Positions 10,812-21,899 of a DNA stretch of 64,000 nt are shown piece by piece. Under the pieces are notes generated by a model. The model was not told the DNA's origin. It made no database searches and saw nothing but the letters and a program-made list of their open reading frames with translations. The number at the start of each line of letters is the position of its first letter. Position 1 is the first letter of the stretch. The translations under genes and the position numbers were made by a program. Source of the stretch: Semisulcospira habei (lineage: Eukaryota; Mollusca; Gastropoda; Semisulcospiridae); NCBI GenBank assembly GCA_036245525.1, contig BTPG01000004.1, forward strand, positions 48,886,323 through 48,950,322, in the 5' to 3' direction.

Positions 10812-10938
10812 AGCCCTCGACTGACAGTTAGTGTATCTGGTGCAAGCGGCAATAGATATTAGTACATTACTAATATCTCTGGTACAAGCTCAATGGCTGC
10901 GCAAAAAAGTATTGTTATATAAAAACGTGACATGCACC

Positions 10939-11156
10939 TTAACTCTTTTTATCTTGAGTATTCACCATTATATAGTTCAAGGGTGGTGCCAGAATAGCCT
11001 GAGGCCGGCCGCGCCACGCTATTCTGGCCGCACCACCCTTGAACTGAAACGGTTGATCTATCTCCTATTCTGTCTCCTAAACTGTAATATAGCCTTCATA
11101 AGAAAATAAACAAATTTGTATATAAAAAAAATCAGCTTCAGTGTGTAATGGGTTAA
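10939..11156. mobile_element. A-family hairpin MITE, complete but with extra bases
   Basis: 218 bp between TTAA copies. The hairpin arms carry short CG-rich additions (CCGGCC at the tip, CG within TTCTGGCCGCACC) relative to other copies. Confidence 0.8.
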
Positions 11157-11458
11157 GTGGGGGGGGGGGGGAGGGACCGGATGTTATACTGTAACTCACA
11201 GAGCTGTGAGTTTGCACGCAAGGGACTGACACACCTGCCCATCGAAGCATCTATCTCAGGCTGAAGTAACAGGGTAATTTACCTGGTCAAGTTAGGAGCC
11301 CGGACTAGGCCGGACTGAACAGGGCTATGGTGGAATCAGTTTGGGGGTAGGGGGAAGGGGAGGTAGACTTTGTTGCCGCTGGGATATAGTCACATGCTTC
11401 TAAGAACAAATTCGACGGCTTCCCCTGTATAAAAAGCATGGATGTCAGTATAAACACA

Positions 11459-11490
11459 CAAATAAATAAATAAATAAATAAATAAATAAA
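11459..11490. repeat. (AAAT)n microsatellite
   Basis: Eight AAAT units. Confidence 0.9.
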
Positions 11491-11520
11491 ATAGAAGAGA
11501 CGAGGGGACATAACTTATCA

Positions 11521-11590
11521 GCAAGAGGCATACATTTTTCAGGAGCCGGGCTCCGCAGCTGCATGGCCATGAGAGTCTATGTTTTCTGCA
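11521..11590. mobile_element. B-family hairpin, diverged
   Basis: GCAAGAGGCATACATTTTTC at the left, ATGAGAGTCTATGTTTTCTG at the right. Centre GGAGCCGGGCTCC. Confidence 0.6.
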
Positions 11591-11852
11591 GGCGCGGAAG
11601 AGACTTAGTGCTTGTGTCAAAGATTTAGAACGATGTCGTGGCGGCGCACATTTGAGTCGCTTCTCAGTGACGGCGGCGGGGCTCTCAGCCGCTGCGACGC
11701 CCGGGCGGTGCAATGTGGATATTCCAGTCGCGAAAGCGTTCAGGCTACATCTACATCGATAATGAGACTAGCGAAAAAGCCGACGGAAACTAATGATTCG
11801 TCGGAACACGCCTTGTCTGCTAGGGCTCATGAGGATCTGTGTCTCTTCCAGG

Positions 11853-12115
11853 TTAACCCTTATCATCAGTTCTGATACACCCATTGCGGTTTCAGTCAGT
11901 GACTGAAACAAATTGACCTTATTAGTTCAAGGGTACTGCCAGAATACTGCTTGGCACCAAGCCGCTACTCTCAGGCAGCACCCTTGAACTACTAAAACAC
12001 TTGATCTATCTCCTAACCTGTAATGTAGCCTTCACAGGACAATACTAATTTTTTTTTATATCAGTTTTTTTTTTTTTTTTTTTTTTTTACAAAATCATCC
12101 TGTGGATGTAATGCG
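11853..12115. mobile_element. A-family MITE, disrupted
   Basis: Left TTAA at 11853. TTAGTTCAAGGGTACTGCCA pairs with the distal AGCACCCTTGAACTA, but the hairpin tip is scrambled by short insertions. A long T run sits in the right spacer (about 12063-12089). Confidence 0.7.
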
Positions 12116-12172
12116 GGGTCACAAGACATTCGCTTTTTTTTTTTTTACTCAGTTGTAAATGAATAAAAGAAA

Positions 12173-12281
12173 TTAACCCTTTGCGTGTGGTAGCGGTTTT
12201 AGTCGCGATGATTCCGACACTACTACTCGGGAATCATCGGCGACTATAACCGGCAAAAAGTGCCGACACGCAAAGGGTTAA
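12173..12281. mobile_element. C-family palindromic MITE with insertions
   Basis: TTAA at both ends with CCCTTTGCGTGTGG and CCGACACGCAAAGGG. The right arm has several extra bases (CGGCGAC, ATAACCGGCAAAAAGTGCC) not present in the left arm. Confidence 0.8.
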
Positions 12282-13268
12282 AGAGACCTCCTGAGTCACG
12301 TGGAATTGTTGAGGGAGTATTTTAGGACAGGCACAATATGAAAAGCTTAAAATTTACTTAGTCTGTGGAGAAAATACGGAATCAAAAAGCCAAGCGGCGT
12401 GCATTTTTATGAGTTCGCCGGTCAGAGCCACGTGAAAATCTACGCCCCATTGCAGATGGATAGTAGTGAGCGAGTGTTGTCGAGAGCTACACACTGAACA
12501 CGCGTGGAGAACAAGAGCTGAGCATGTAGCAGGGGCGGACGGACTCTTTACTGAACCCTTCTCTCCGCTGTGTGTTGTAGCAGACGACCCTTTTCAGTCA
12601 GTTGTGTGTGTTCTCTCATAAAGCTCACAGCAGCCGCCGACAGTTTGGTGCGAAGTCCATCGCTTTTACAGTGTGTTACGGCTGAAGAAGAAAGGGTTTC
12701 TGACACACGTTGTGTGTGGGATGTTCAGTTCAGTTCTGCTCAGTGCTTACGAGTGTGAGAGTATACCGGGACTGAACTAGCAAGACCGCACATGATGGCG
12801 GTACACGTTATCCGCTGGTAAGTTACGTTGTTTGCTTTTTCAACGATACAATGTGCTAGTAGTGTTTGATACCTATAAGCCCCGCCTTCGTCTAGACTAC
12901 CCGACTGAGTATCATTCGGTGTGAACACCGATTCAATGATGTCAATCACCGCTTGGCCGGACTGACCTAACTTGACTTGCATAAATGGGTTCCCTATAGC
13001 CACTGACTTCATACCACCCTCAAATATGGGCTCACGGACTGATGCCGGCACTGCAGTATTATGTCTCATCAGACGAATGGCACTGACATAAAGAACTTTG
13101 AAGCGACCATTAGTATTGCTTCTCTTTTCACTGAAGTGACTCACAGACTCTGGACTCGCATTCTGTTGACTAATCGAGTGTACTCGTCATGTTCAGTAGT
13201 TGAGCCGGCCCGCCGGGCTACCAATGTATAAAGTTATAACCGGCGAGCCCCTACGCGGTTCGAGTCAA
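12282..13268. other. No recognisable gene
   Basis: Rich in CAGT and ACTG tetramers. A 134-codon minus-strand frame (12740-13144) is open but resembles no family I know and has no splice context that I can support. Confidence 0.4.
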
Positions 13269-13498
13269 TTAACCCTTTTTATCCAGATACACTGCTGCTT
13301 GAAATAATTTTGACTGTGATAGTTTAAGGGTGGTGTCAGAATAGCTGGGCGCCTGAGGCGCCAAGCTATTCTGGCACCATCCTTGAACTAAACTGCCGGC
13401 TGGTATATCACTAAATCTGTAATGGAGTAGTAGCCTTTAAAGGACAATAAGCAATTCTCAGTACAAAAGCCAGCTTCAGGACGTACTGAATGGGTTAA
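13269..13498. mobile_element. A-family hairpin MITE, complete
   Basis: TTAA to TTAA, 230 bp. The core pairs GGTGTCAGAATAGCTGGGCG with GCGCCAAGCTATTCTGGCAC imperfectly. The right spacer has small extra segments (CCGG, CACT, CTGA). Confidence 0.8.
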
Positions 13499-13564
13499 CT
13501 TGAAGTAAATACTTTAGGAGGCCACGTTTAAAGACACCGCCGGCTTAAACGCGGGCTGTGTGAA

Positions 13565-13650
13565 TGGATCGACGGACGGCCATGACAGTTTACTAGGGTA
13601 GTCAGTCGGCAGCGGCCCGGCAGGATTAGCCGCCAGAAGCTATCCCAAGC
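13565..13650. repeat. Degenerate A-like fragment
   Basis: GGATCGAC, CCATGACAGTTT, AGGGTAGT and CAGGATTAGC appear in family order but are separated by short GC-rich insertions. Confidence 0.45.
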
Positions 13651-13929
13651 CGCGTCATTAGAGCTAGACAGTCCTCGGTTTGCACTTTCCCGTTTAAACT
13701 CAACCACGGCAGTCTCACGTCTGGCCGAATGTCGTCAGTCAGTGTTGAACTAGTCAGTCAGACCATGACTCGGACTGACCGACTTGTAATTTTTTTTATT
13801 AACACCATTCACTGCCAGTGCCGGACACAGATTGTATTGTCAATGACTTCATCGTAAATTCAACGCCGAAGGCGGGTCAACTTATCGCCAACCGGCGTCA
13901 AAGGAACGATGATATAAATTGGTTTCATG

Positions 13930-14002
13930 GCAAGAGGTCTATATCCTTATGAGCCCCCGCAATCATGGCGGGGGCTCGTCAGTGATGATGCAGACCTCTT
14001 GC
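13930..14002. mobile_element. B-family hairpin with CAGT insertion
   Basis: Left arm GCAAGAGGTCTATATCCTTA. The right arm has CAGTGATGATG where GAGGATAT is expected, then AGACCTCTTGC. Confidence 0.7.
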
Positions 14003-14141
14003 ACTGATTTGCCTGATGCGTAGTGGCATTCCGGTTTCCACGGCCGGCACTGAAGGGATTCAATAAACTACACATTTCATCATCCTTAGAGGGATACAAT
14101 GTACCGTGATCAATCATTTTTAAGGGTGCCGACCCCTGTTC

Positions 14142-14219
14142 TACAAGAGGAATACATTGTTTACGAGTCCCAGCTGCGGCTGCAGGGGCTCATGACTGAG
14201 GTTGTACGTGTGCCTCTTA
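14142..14219. mobile_element. B-family hairpin, diverged
   Basis: ACAAGAGGAATACATTGTTT at left; GGGGCTCATGACTGAGGTTG and TGCCTCTT at right; an ACTG insertion is present. Confidence 0.6.
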
Positions 14220-14415
14220 AGTGCAAACCTGTTCATCCGGAAACACTTGCTTGAAATAAATGTGACCAGGATAGTTCAAATAGTTCAAGGGTGGTGCCAG
14301 AATAGTTTGGCGCTGAATGCCAAATGGTTGATCCGCCTTGTAATCTGAAATGTTGCCTTCATAGGTTAATAAGTAAATTAACAACAAATCAGCCGCAGGA
14401 CTGCAATGGGTTGGT
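14220..14415. mobile_element. A-family MITE lacking its right hairpin arm
   Basis: The left arm AGTTCAAGGGTGGTGCCAGA is present. The right arm is deleted, going straight to CCAAATGGTTGATC and the usual right spacer. Confidence 0.65.
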
Positions 14416-14454
14416 TAGTGGTTGACGGCAGTGGAACAAAACCGTCAGTATCGT

Positions 14455-14668
14455 TTAACTCATTGTACCCCAACACCGAAATCCCCAAATTTTGCCGTTG
14501 TCCTCTGAAGACTGCATTGCAGTGCACGACACAGATCGACCATGATAGTTCAAGGGTGATGCCAGAATAGCTTGGCGCCCATAGGCGCCAAGCTATTCTG
14601 GCATCACCCTTGAACTATCATGGCCGATCCTTATCTTCCTGTGGTGTGTCTGGGGTAGAATGAGTTAA
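14455..14668. mobile_element. A-family hairpin MITE, reference-quality copy
   Basis: 214 bp including TTAA duplications. TIR CTCATTGTACCCCA / TGGGGTAGAATGAG. The hairpin pairs GATAGTTCAAGGGTGATGCC through GCTTGGCGCC with an almost perfect right arm. Confidence 0.9.
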
Positions 14669-14945
14669 AGAATGTTTCGTACAAGTCACAGAACCTGCAA
14701 CTGAGCTGCGACTCGTTAGTCGAACATTGCACGAATAACTTGAGGTTGCTACTTGTGTTGCAAGCTTAAAATATGTTTGAGCAGTCACAGGTGTGTGGAT
14801 TTCACAGTCGGCAGTTAGTGGCGGCATTGAAAACTTGTAATGGAGTTGATCGTCGTTTCTTTCGGTCTTCTGGTTTGTGTGAGCGTATGTAATTATGCTG
14901 AAGTGTTGAACTACTAACATGTCCTCATTATTTTTATATTTTAAA

Positions 14946-14946
14946 A

Positions 14947-14991
<45 letters not shown>
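14946..14991. repeat. (TTA)n microsatellite
   Basis: About 15 ATT units. Confidence 0.9.
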
Positions 14992-14993
<2 letters not shown>

Positions 14994-15039
14994 AACGAAT
15001 TACGTTTAGAAGAGACAACCCTGGCTGAAACCACATCAT

Positions 15040-15117
15040 TTTTCTCATCATGTCATTTAAATGTCGTAAATCAGCTCTTATGTGTCTGCGTGTGGCACTG
15101 ATAGCTAGTTTGTGTCG

Positions 15118-15172
<55 letters not shown>

Positions 15173-15275
15173 GGAGAAGCGACGTTACTATCTAAATCAT
15201 ATTTTTCATATCATACCATTTATTGTAGTAAATCAGCTCTTGTGTTTGCGTGTGGCACTCATAGCTAGTTTGCGT
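15040..15275 (+). repeat. Tandem duplication flanking a (TTA)n tract
   Basis: GTAAATCAGCTCTTATGTGT and GTGTGGCACTGATAGCTAGT (15066-15113) recur at 15230-15270. A TTA tract (15118-15171) lies between. Confidence 0.7.
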
Positions 15276-15306
15276 GGTCAGTCTCTCAACCAGCGTCTTT
15301 CCATCT

Positions 15307-15372
15307 GCAAGAAGCATAGATTCTCATGAGCCCCTGCAGACGCAGGGGCTCACGAGAATCTATGCCTCTTGC
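15307..15372. mobile_element. B-family hairpin, subtype with GATTCTCATGAG
   Basis: GCAAGAAGCATAGATTCTCA pairs with TGAGAATCTATGCCTCTTGC-type right arm; tip CCCTGCAGACGCAGGG. Confidence 0.8.
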
Positions 15373-16084
15373 TAACACAGATCTGTTCATTCTGGCGGAA
15401 GTTATCGGGATCTACCTCGATTTCTGTGATAAACTTGAGTGACAGGTTTGTTCAAAACCGCCACTCTTGTGTTTTAACTTCGTGAACCGTGTTTTAATGA
15501 CACCGTCAAACATGTAGAAAGGCGTCCACCAACGGAGATCGCAAACAGTAGATTTCATAAACTGCAAGCCTTAACACTGGATCATCGAAGTTAGTGGGGC
15601 TTGTGCCACACGCCTGCAAAGAAAATCACTGGTCTGGAAGAGGTATAGATCTTCAACTCAGTTCGCCAGTTTGTCATAGAGGCAGATTTCCTTCAATGAA
15701 TCGATTCAGTCAGTCAGAAAACGAGTCAGTCAATCATTCCATCCATCCATCAACCAATTCATGAAACCATCAATAAAATAGTTGACATAATCCACATGAG
15801 CCCGCTGTAAAGCGACCAATCAACCAACCAACCAGCCAGCCAGCCAGTCAGTCAGTCAGTCGGCAGCAATAGAAAATCAAAGAAACGCCACAAAGAGTTT
15901 TATCGCACATCCTTCGCATCAGTAAACATAATCCATTCTACCGCAGTATCAGCGTTCAGTAATACTCACAAACGCCAAACTAGCGTAATCAGTCATTTAG
16001 ACGCTCTCCACTTTGACGTAATAAAGCAAACTTGGATAACACCCCTTCGTATGGCTCAAACTCGCAGCCCATTCTTTTCGTTCT
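15373..16084. other. No gene seen; degenerate CAGT/ATCA simple repeats
   Basis: CAGTCAGT, ATCCATCC and AACCAACC tracts at 15700-15870. A similar tract lies at 36.83-37.08 kb, also upstream of a B hairpin. Confidence 0.5.
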
Positions 16085-16150
16085 GCAAGAGGCATATATT
16101 CTCATGAGCCCCTGCTGAAGTAGGAGCTGATGAAAATCCATGCCTCTTGC
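16085..16150. mobile_element. B-family hairpin
   Basis: GCAAGAGGCATATATTCTCA and ATGAAAATCCATGCCTCTTG arms, with some mismatches. Confidence 0.75.
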
Positions 16151-17213
16151 TTGTATTTTTCTCTTCTCCCTTCCTCGTGTATTGCGTATTGTTTCTCAGG
16201 CAATGGAGGTCGTAGGGTTTTGCGCCAGTGATGAGTCTCACACCTTCGGCGTTATGTTGATAGCAGCACAGGGATAAGATAGTGTGAGAGGTTTGCACAC
16301 TTTGTTTTATCGGTGGGTGTCACAACTCGCTAAGTTTATGTCATCAGACCCCTTTCGACTTCAGGGCCAAATTAGCTCACATACAAATAAATAATTAAAT
16401 AAATAAATATGAACGAATAATGAATATGAACAAATAAATAAACGAATAAATGAATGAATGAATGAATGTTTAAATAAATAAATAAATTATTCAGCTTATC
16501 AACTCAATTCCATTTTTCAAAAAAAAACTTGATTTATTCCTTGAAGGTCACGTCCACTACCGCCGTAACTGTTCAAAGATACACTTCCGGCTGTAACAGA
16601 CGGTTACGAAACGCTACACACAGGTCTAGTTACTGGTTCATTTAGACACAGGACAATCCAGTTCATCACACGTCGTCTTTATATCAGTAAACCGAGAATG
16701 ACTTCCCTCCGTTCTATAAATAGAACGCTATCAGTACGAGAAACAGCTAAAAAATACACTGACGCACTATCGGCTGCGCAGAATAAATAGTGCGATTACG
16801 CGTGTGCTTTTGGCTGCGTGACTCAACTGTTGTTAAAGCTTATTAGGTGAGTCGTCAAGGCATAAAAGAAACAAAAAACACAAATGCTGCTGAAATGTCA
16901 CACTTCAAATTTACGCGTAATGGTACCTTAAGAGGCAATTACTCAATCAATAAGCATTAAACCAAATGGGGACAAATCACAGGATATTGATCGACTGCGA
17001 TTAGAACCCACACGGTTAGTGCCTAAAACCCGTCCATAATCACAGCTCTCATGTGTAGTGCTTGATTCGTTTGTTGTCTGTTCTAGCTCCAGGCTAATAA
17101 GACACCACCCCTGAGCATGTTCGGCCTAATACCTCCCGCAATCAGTGCTGGACAATAGTGGAAACCACAGGCGGCCGCTCCAAGTTCCTCGTCTGACCCG
17201 GACCGTTATCGGG
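16151..17213. other. No gene recognised
   Basis: Contains an AAAT/GAAT simple tract (16380-16490). Otherwise unique-looking AT-rich sequence. Confidence 0.5.
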
Positions 17214-17345
17214 TGTACTCCCAATAGACCCACTAGGGGAGTACGCCACAAGTACAGTTCTATTCAAATGAGATGCCGATAGGCGGCATCTCATTTGAAT
17301 AGAAGTGTACTTGTGGCGTACCCCCCGAGGGGGTCTACCTCCCCG
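17214..17345. mobile_element. G-family palindromic element
   Basis: GTACTCCCAATAGACCCACT at left and GGGGGTCTACCTCCCC at right. Centre CAAATGAGATGCCGATAGGC pairs with GGCATCTCATTTG; GTACGCCACAAGTAC pairs with GTACTTGTGGCGTAC. Confidence 0.85.
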
Positions 17346-17824
17346 CACCTAATGGTACTTGTGGTTTTCAGGACAGCGCTGGAAGTGAATGAAATGAACG
17401 CTGTGTCCGCATTGAGGAATGGAGTTGGTGAAAGTTTGCGGCGGTGTGATTGTATCTGTTGCGTTTCCGCGTAAATGTGTTTTTATTACTGTGTGTACAT
17501 GATTTCCATTCCTTTCCTTTGACCCCTTCGCTGCTGAGATAAATTGAACACCGCCCAACGGCAAGTTGTATGAATGCTCATGAGCAGGTGCCGCTTACCG
17601 GAACCGGCCACTTTGTCTCGAGTGTTTCCTGTCAGACGTGCGGCTGGGGCCTTTTTTTTTTTTTGCCGCGATCAAAGATTCCAAAAGTGGAAAAAACACA
17701 ACCTGCGACCATTGGCAGTGAAGGGATTAATGCGTTAATTCCAGAAGTTCTTAACCTGTTTGATTTACGTATCTCCAATATTAGAAAGAATAAAATAGAA
17801 CCGCACGGCCGTAAAATATGAACC
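17346..17824. other. No gene recognised
   Basis: Short open frames only. ACCATTGGCAGTGAAGGG near 17710 may be a B-family TIR remnant. Confidence 0.4.
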
Positions 17825-17947
17825 TCGTCAGAAAGGGGAAAGGCGGGGGGGAGGGGGGAGGCGGGGGCTGGGGGGGGGGGGCAGGGTAGAGGAAGAAGGC
17901 GTGTGTGTGTGTCGACACTCGCGCCACTCGTCAAAATATCAAACAAG
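17825..17947 (-). mobile_element. Family O fragment
   Basis: G runs followed by GAAGAAGGCGTGTGTGTGTG and CCACTCGTCAAAATATCAAA, the complement of blocks at 9508-9560. Confidence 0.6.
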
Positions 17948-18058
17948 ATGAGGATTTCATCCCAAAGTCTACCGTGTTGTTTGGAGCTCAGATGCGTTTA
18001 TCTTTTAGGAACATTTAGAGTTGTTAATATTTTTATTATGCTGATCCATTTCCCTCCT

Positions 18059-18330
18059 CAGTCTCTAAGCCAACCTCTGATCAACACACACGTCGGCGCA
18101 CACAAATAAAGACAGACACACTGCACTTCCCGCCATTAGTACGCTCTGTGGGCTCGTGTAGCGACAGGAATCCATCTCCTGTTGCTGTCGGGACGTTAAG
18201 CAATGTACAATCAATCAATCAATCCTTCTACTCTAACCCACTCTCTGATTCACACACACTGGCACACAGAAATAAAGACGGACACACGGCGATTCCCGCC
18301 ATTCGTAAGTTCTGTGGTCTGGCGTAGCAC
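18059..18330 (+). repeat. Diverged tandem duplication, period about 170 bp
   Basis: CACAAATAAAGACAGACACA and TTCCCGCCATTAGTACG-like blocks at 18098-18150 recur at 18268-18315 (CAGAAATAAAGACGGACACA, TTCCCGCCATTCGTAAG). Confidence 0.7.
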
Positions 18331-18550
18331 AGCTATTCTGAAGAAAAATAATAGCACGAGCAGCGAAATGACGTCACTTCAAGCTTCACGTCATGACATC
18401 ATTAGTCCAACGTGTTCATAGTGACGACTCGATGTTATACGTCACTCATCGCAGTACTAACATTTGACGTAGCAGATTCAGTATTCTTTTAGAACATTAT
18501 CCTAAAATTTCAAGCTTGTCCGTCCTCAAACGCGGGCTCTAGTCGCTATC

Positions 18551-18554
18551 ACAT

Positions 18555-18600
<46 letters not shown>

Positions 18601-18604
18601 ACAC
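18551..18604. repeat. (CA)n microsatellite
   Basis: About 50 bp of alternating AC. It is followed by GCGGCGCTTTGGCGCC, like the flanks at 5.2 kb. Confidence 0.9.
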
Positions 18605-18872
18605 ATGCGGCGCTTTGGCGCCAAAAAGCATTTTCTAATAAGGTTTGCGTAGCTAGACGTGACGTCACTTTTATCGTGTTATGGATTCTTTGCCATAATT
18701 TCTGCTCCGTACGCCAAAAACGTCACTTGCATGATCCGGAATGCACTCGGCGATCCCGCCTCATTTCAAAGTCTACCGTATTTTTTAAATACGGTAGACA
18801 ACAACGTGTGTGTGTGGGAGGGGGAAGGGGGGGGATGGGGGGGGGGGAAGCGTGTGTTTGTGTGTGACTTAC

Positions 18873-21271
18873 TTACTTACGCCTGTCACCCCTCCCCGGG
18901 TATAGGCCGTCGACGAGAAACCTCCAGCGACTCCTGTCCTGTGCTTCTCCTTCGATTTTACTCCAGGTGGTTCCCAGTCTCTTGGTGTCTGCTTGGAGGT
19001 CTCGACGCCAGGTGTTTCTCGGCCTGCCTCTTTTCCTCTTTCCCTGGGGGTTCCATGACAATGCCTGCCTAGTGATACTGGAAACTGGCTTTCTCAGACT
19101 GACCAATCCATCCCCATCTTCTTCGCCCAATTTCATTTTTTTGCTGTTATTTGCTCTGTTCTCTCCCAGAGTCTGACGTTGCTGATCTTCTCTGGCCAGT
19201 GGATTTTCAAAATTCTAAGGCAACTGTTTATGAAGATCTCTACTCTGTTGACTGTGGTTTTTGTCAATCTCCAAGTCTCTGCTCCATATAGGAGAACTGT
19301 TTTTACGTTGGAGTTGAAAATCCGAACTTTGGTGTGTTGTGACAGCTCTCTGGAACTCCACACTTTTTTCAACTAGAGAAAGGCTGCTCTGGCTTTACCG
19401 ATTCGTGCTCTGACATCTGCATCAGTGCCGCCTTTTTTGTCTATGATGCTCCCGAGATAGGTGAAGGACTCCACCTCCTCCAACGGGGTGCCAGCAAGCA
19501 AGACTGGTTCTTCCCTGGTTGCGTTCAGCCTCATTGTCTTTGTTTTCTGTTTGTGGATGGTGAGGCCCACTTGAGACGAGATGTCAGCAAGCCTAGTGGT
19601 CTTGTCCTGCATTTGTTGATGAGTGTGGGACAGTAAAGCCAAGTCGTCTGCAAAATCGAGGTCGTCAAGCTGTGCGCACAGTGTCCACTGTATTCCACTT
19701 CGTCTGTGCTCTGTGGTCCTCTTCATGACCCAGTCTATGGCCAGTAGGAAGAGGAACGGAGACAGCAGATACCCCTGCCTGACACCGGTTCTGACCTGGA
19801 GCTCCCTAGTGAACTGCCCTTCGTGGATCACGCGACATGTCATGCCATGGTAGCTGCTCTTGATCAGGAGGACGAGCTTTGTGGGTACACCGTAGTGTCG
19901 TAGGAGTTTCCACAGAGTCTCTCGGTCCACGCTGTCAAATGCTTTCTCGTAATCCACAAAGTTGACGTACAGCGGAGAGCTCCACTCCAGAGACTGTTCC
20001 ACGACGATGCGGAGAGTGGCGATCTGGTCTGTACATGATCGGTTCTTCCTGAATCCTGCTTGCTGGTCTCTCATCTGGGGGTCGACGGAGCTCTTCATTC
20101 TCTCCAGGATGATCCTGTTGAAGACCTTTCCTGGTACTGACAGCAAGGTGATTCCTCTGTAGTTGGAACACTTGCTGAGGTCGCATTTCTTGGGAAGCTT
20201 GATTAGGTACCCCTCCTTCCAGTCAGCCGGCATCACCTCCTCTTCCCAGAAATTTCCAAACAGTGGGTACAGCAGCTCTACTGTTGTCTCTAGGTCTGCT
20301 TTCAGAGACTCTGCTGGGATGCCATCTGGCCTTGCTGCCTTGCCATTCTTCAAAAATGCCACTGCTCTTCTGATCTCTTTCCGGCTGGGTCTGTCACAGC
20401 TGATGGGTAGGTCAGTCTCTGCTGGCTGGATGTCTGGGGGGTCGGGTGGGCTGGGTCTGTTCAGTAACTCTTGAAAATACTCGGCCCATCTGTCGAGTTG
20501 GTCTGCTCTGTCTGCAATAGGCTTGCCTTTTTTGTCTTTTACAGGTCTTTCTGTATGGCCATACTTGCCCGACAATCTTCTGGTAATGTCGTAGAGCTGT
20601 TTCATGTTGCCGCTGCCTGCTGCCTTTTCTGCCTCAGCTGCCAGGCTGTCTGTGTAGGCCCTCATTTCTGCCCTGATACTCCTCTTCACCTCGCGGTTGG
20701 CTTCAGAGTATTCCTCCTGTGCCCTTGCTTTGGCTGCTCTCGTGCGACTGTTGTTGACAACTGCTTTCTTCTGCTTCCACACTTCTATCTTCTTCAAGGT
20801 CTGTGCCGACAGCCAGTCCTTGTGATGGTGTTTCCTGAACCCTACAGTGTCTTTGCAGGTTGAGTTCAGCGCCTCTCTAACTGCCTTCCACTGCTGCTCT
20901 GTGGTGACCGCCTCCTCTTCATTTACTAGCTCCTGTAGCACTTGAAACCGGTTGGACAGCACCAGTTTGAACTCTTCTCTCACTCCAGTCTCTCTCAGGT
21001 GGCCTACATTATAGCGCTGTCTTCTTGTTTTCTCTGTGCGGCTTTTCTTTAACTTGAGCTTTATTCTTAAGGTAAGCAGATGGTGGTCTGAGGCAACATC
21101 TGCTCCCCTCCTCACTCGAACATCTTGAAGGGATCTTCTAAATTTCTTGCTAATGCAAATATGGTCTATTTGGTTCTCTGTACAGGGACTAGGGACCCAC
21201 TTAAGAGTCAGGTGAGACCCAAGTTGCTTTGTGTATTCTTCTGTGTGGGAAGATGCTGCCTCCAATGACAA
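18873..21271 (-). pseudogene. RTE reverse transcriptase with C-terminal domain
   Basis: The main open segment (19373-21271, 632 codons) begins in the endonuclease end and runs through a linker to the RT: NGKAARPDGIPAE, NYRGITLLS, VDYEKAFDSVDR (motif A Asp), GVRQGYLLSPFLF and DDLDFADDLALL (motif C, FADD intact). A TAG replaces the Gln codon after ARAAFL; the second RTE copy has CAG there. Reading continues in frame to 19133, then two indels separate the C-terminal block, which has KRKRGRPRNTWRRDL and PGRGDRRK. Confidence 0.88.
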
Positions 21272-21899
21272 GTCTGTTTAGAGCACAAAAGTCTACAAAC
21301 CTCTCCCCGTTCTCACTCATCTCCCCTAGTCCCTGTCTTCCCATCACCTCTTCGTATCCGGTGTTGTCCTCCCCTTTTTTGGCATTAAAATCGCCCATGA
21401 CGATGGTGATGTCTCGCTCCGCACATTTGTCCACAGCACTCTGGAGTCGGTCGTAGAACTCTTGTTTCTCTTCCTCGTCACTGTCATTAGTGGGCGCATA
21501 ACACTGGATGACGTTCAGTTTGATCTTTTTCTTGGTTTTAAAGGCTGCTGTGATAATTCTTGGCCCAAGAGGTTCCCAGCCCATCAGCGCTCTCTGTGCC
21601 ACTGGTGACAGCATGAATGCTACTCGTTTTGTATGTGGGGCATTCTCCTCTTCATGACCTGAATACAGAATCATCTCCCCACTTAAGAGCCTTTTCTGGC
21701 CAGACTGCGTCCATCTGGATTCACTGATACCTAGCAGGGAAAGGTTGTACTTTTGCATTTCCGCTGCTATCTGGGCGGCCTTGCCGCTCTGGTACATGGT
21801 CTTGACATTCCATGTGCCCATGGTTGTGTCCCTGGATAGAGAGAGGCGGCTCGGTCCTGTGGCTTCCGAAGACTTCCGGCTTTCACCACAGGACGTCAT
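21201..21899 (-). pseudogene. RTE endonuclease domain (EEP/APE-like)
   Basis: N-terminal half of the RTE polyprotein. Motifs visible: TWNVKTM (Asn), ISESRW (catalytic Glu) and VMGDFNA. The final NQIDHICI and SDHHLL motifs lie in another frame just downstream, because a short tandem duplication around TWVSPD/KWVPSP shifts the frame. It would nick target DNA for target-primed reverse transcription. Confidence 0.85.

Noticed and set aside
12740..13144. 134-codon minus-strand frame with non-repetitive composition
   Set aside because: No recognised domain or splice context, and it lies in the insertion-rich, possibly misassembled stretch.
19623..20863. Plus-strand frames opposite the RTE element
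   Set aside because: Antisense of the reverse transcriptase; the minus-strand reading carries all conserved motifs.
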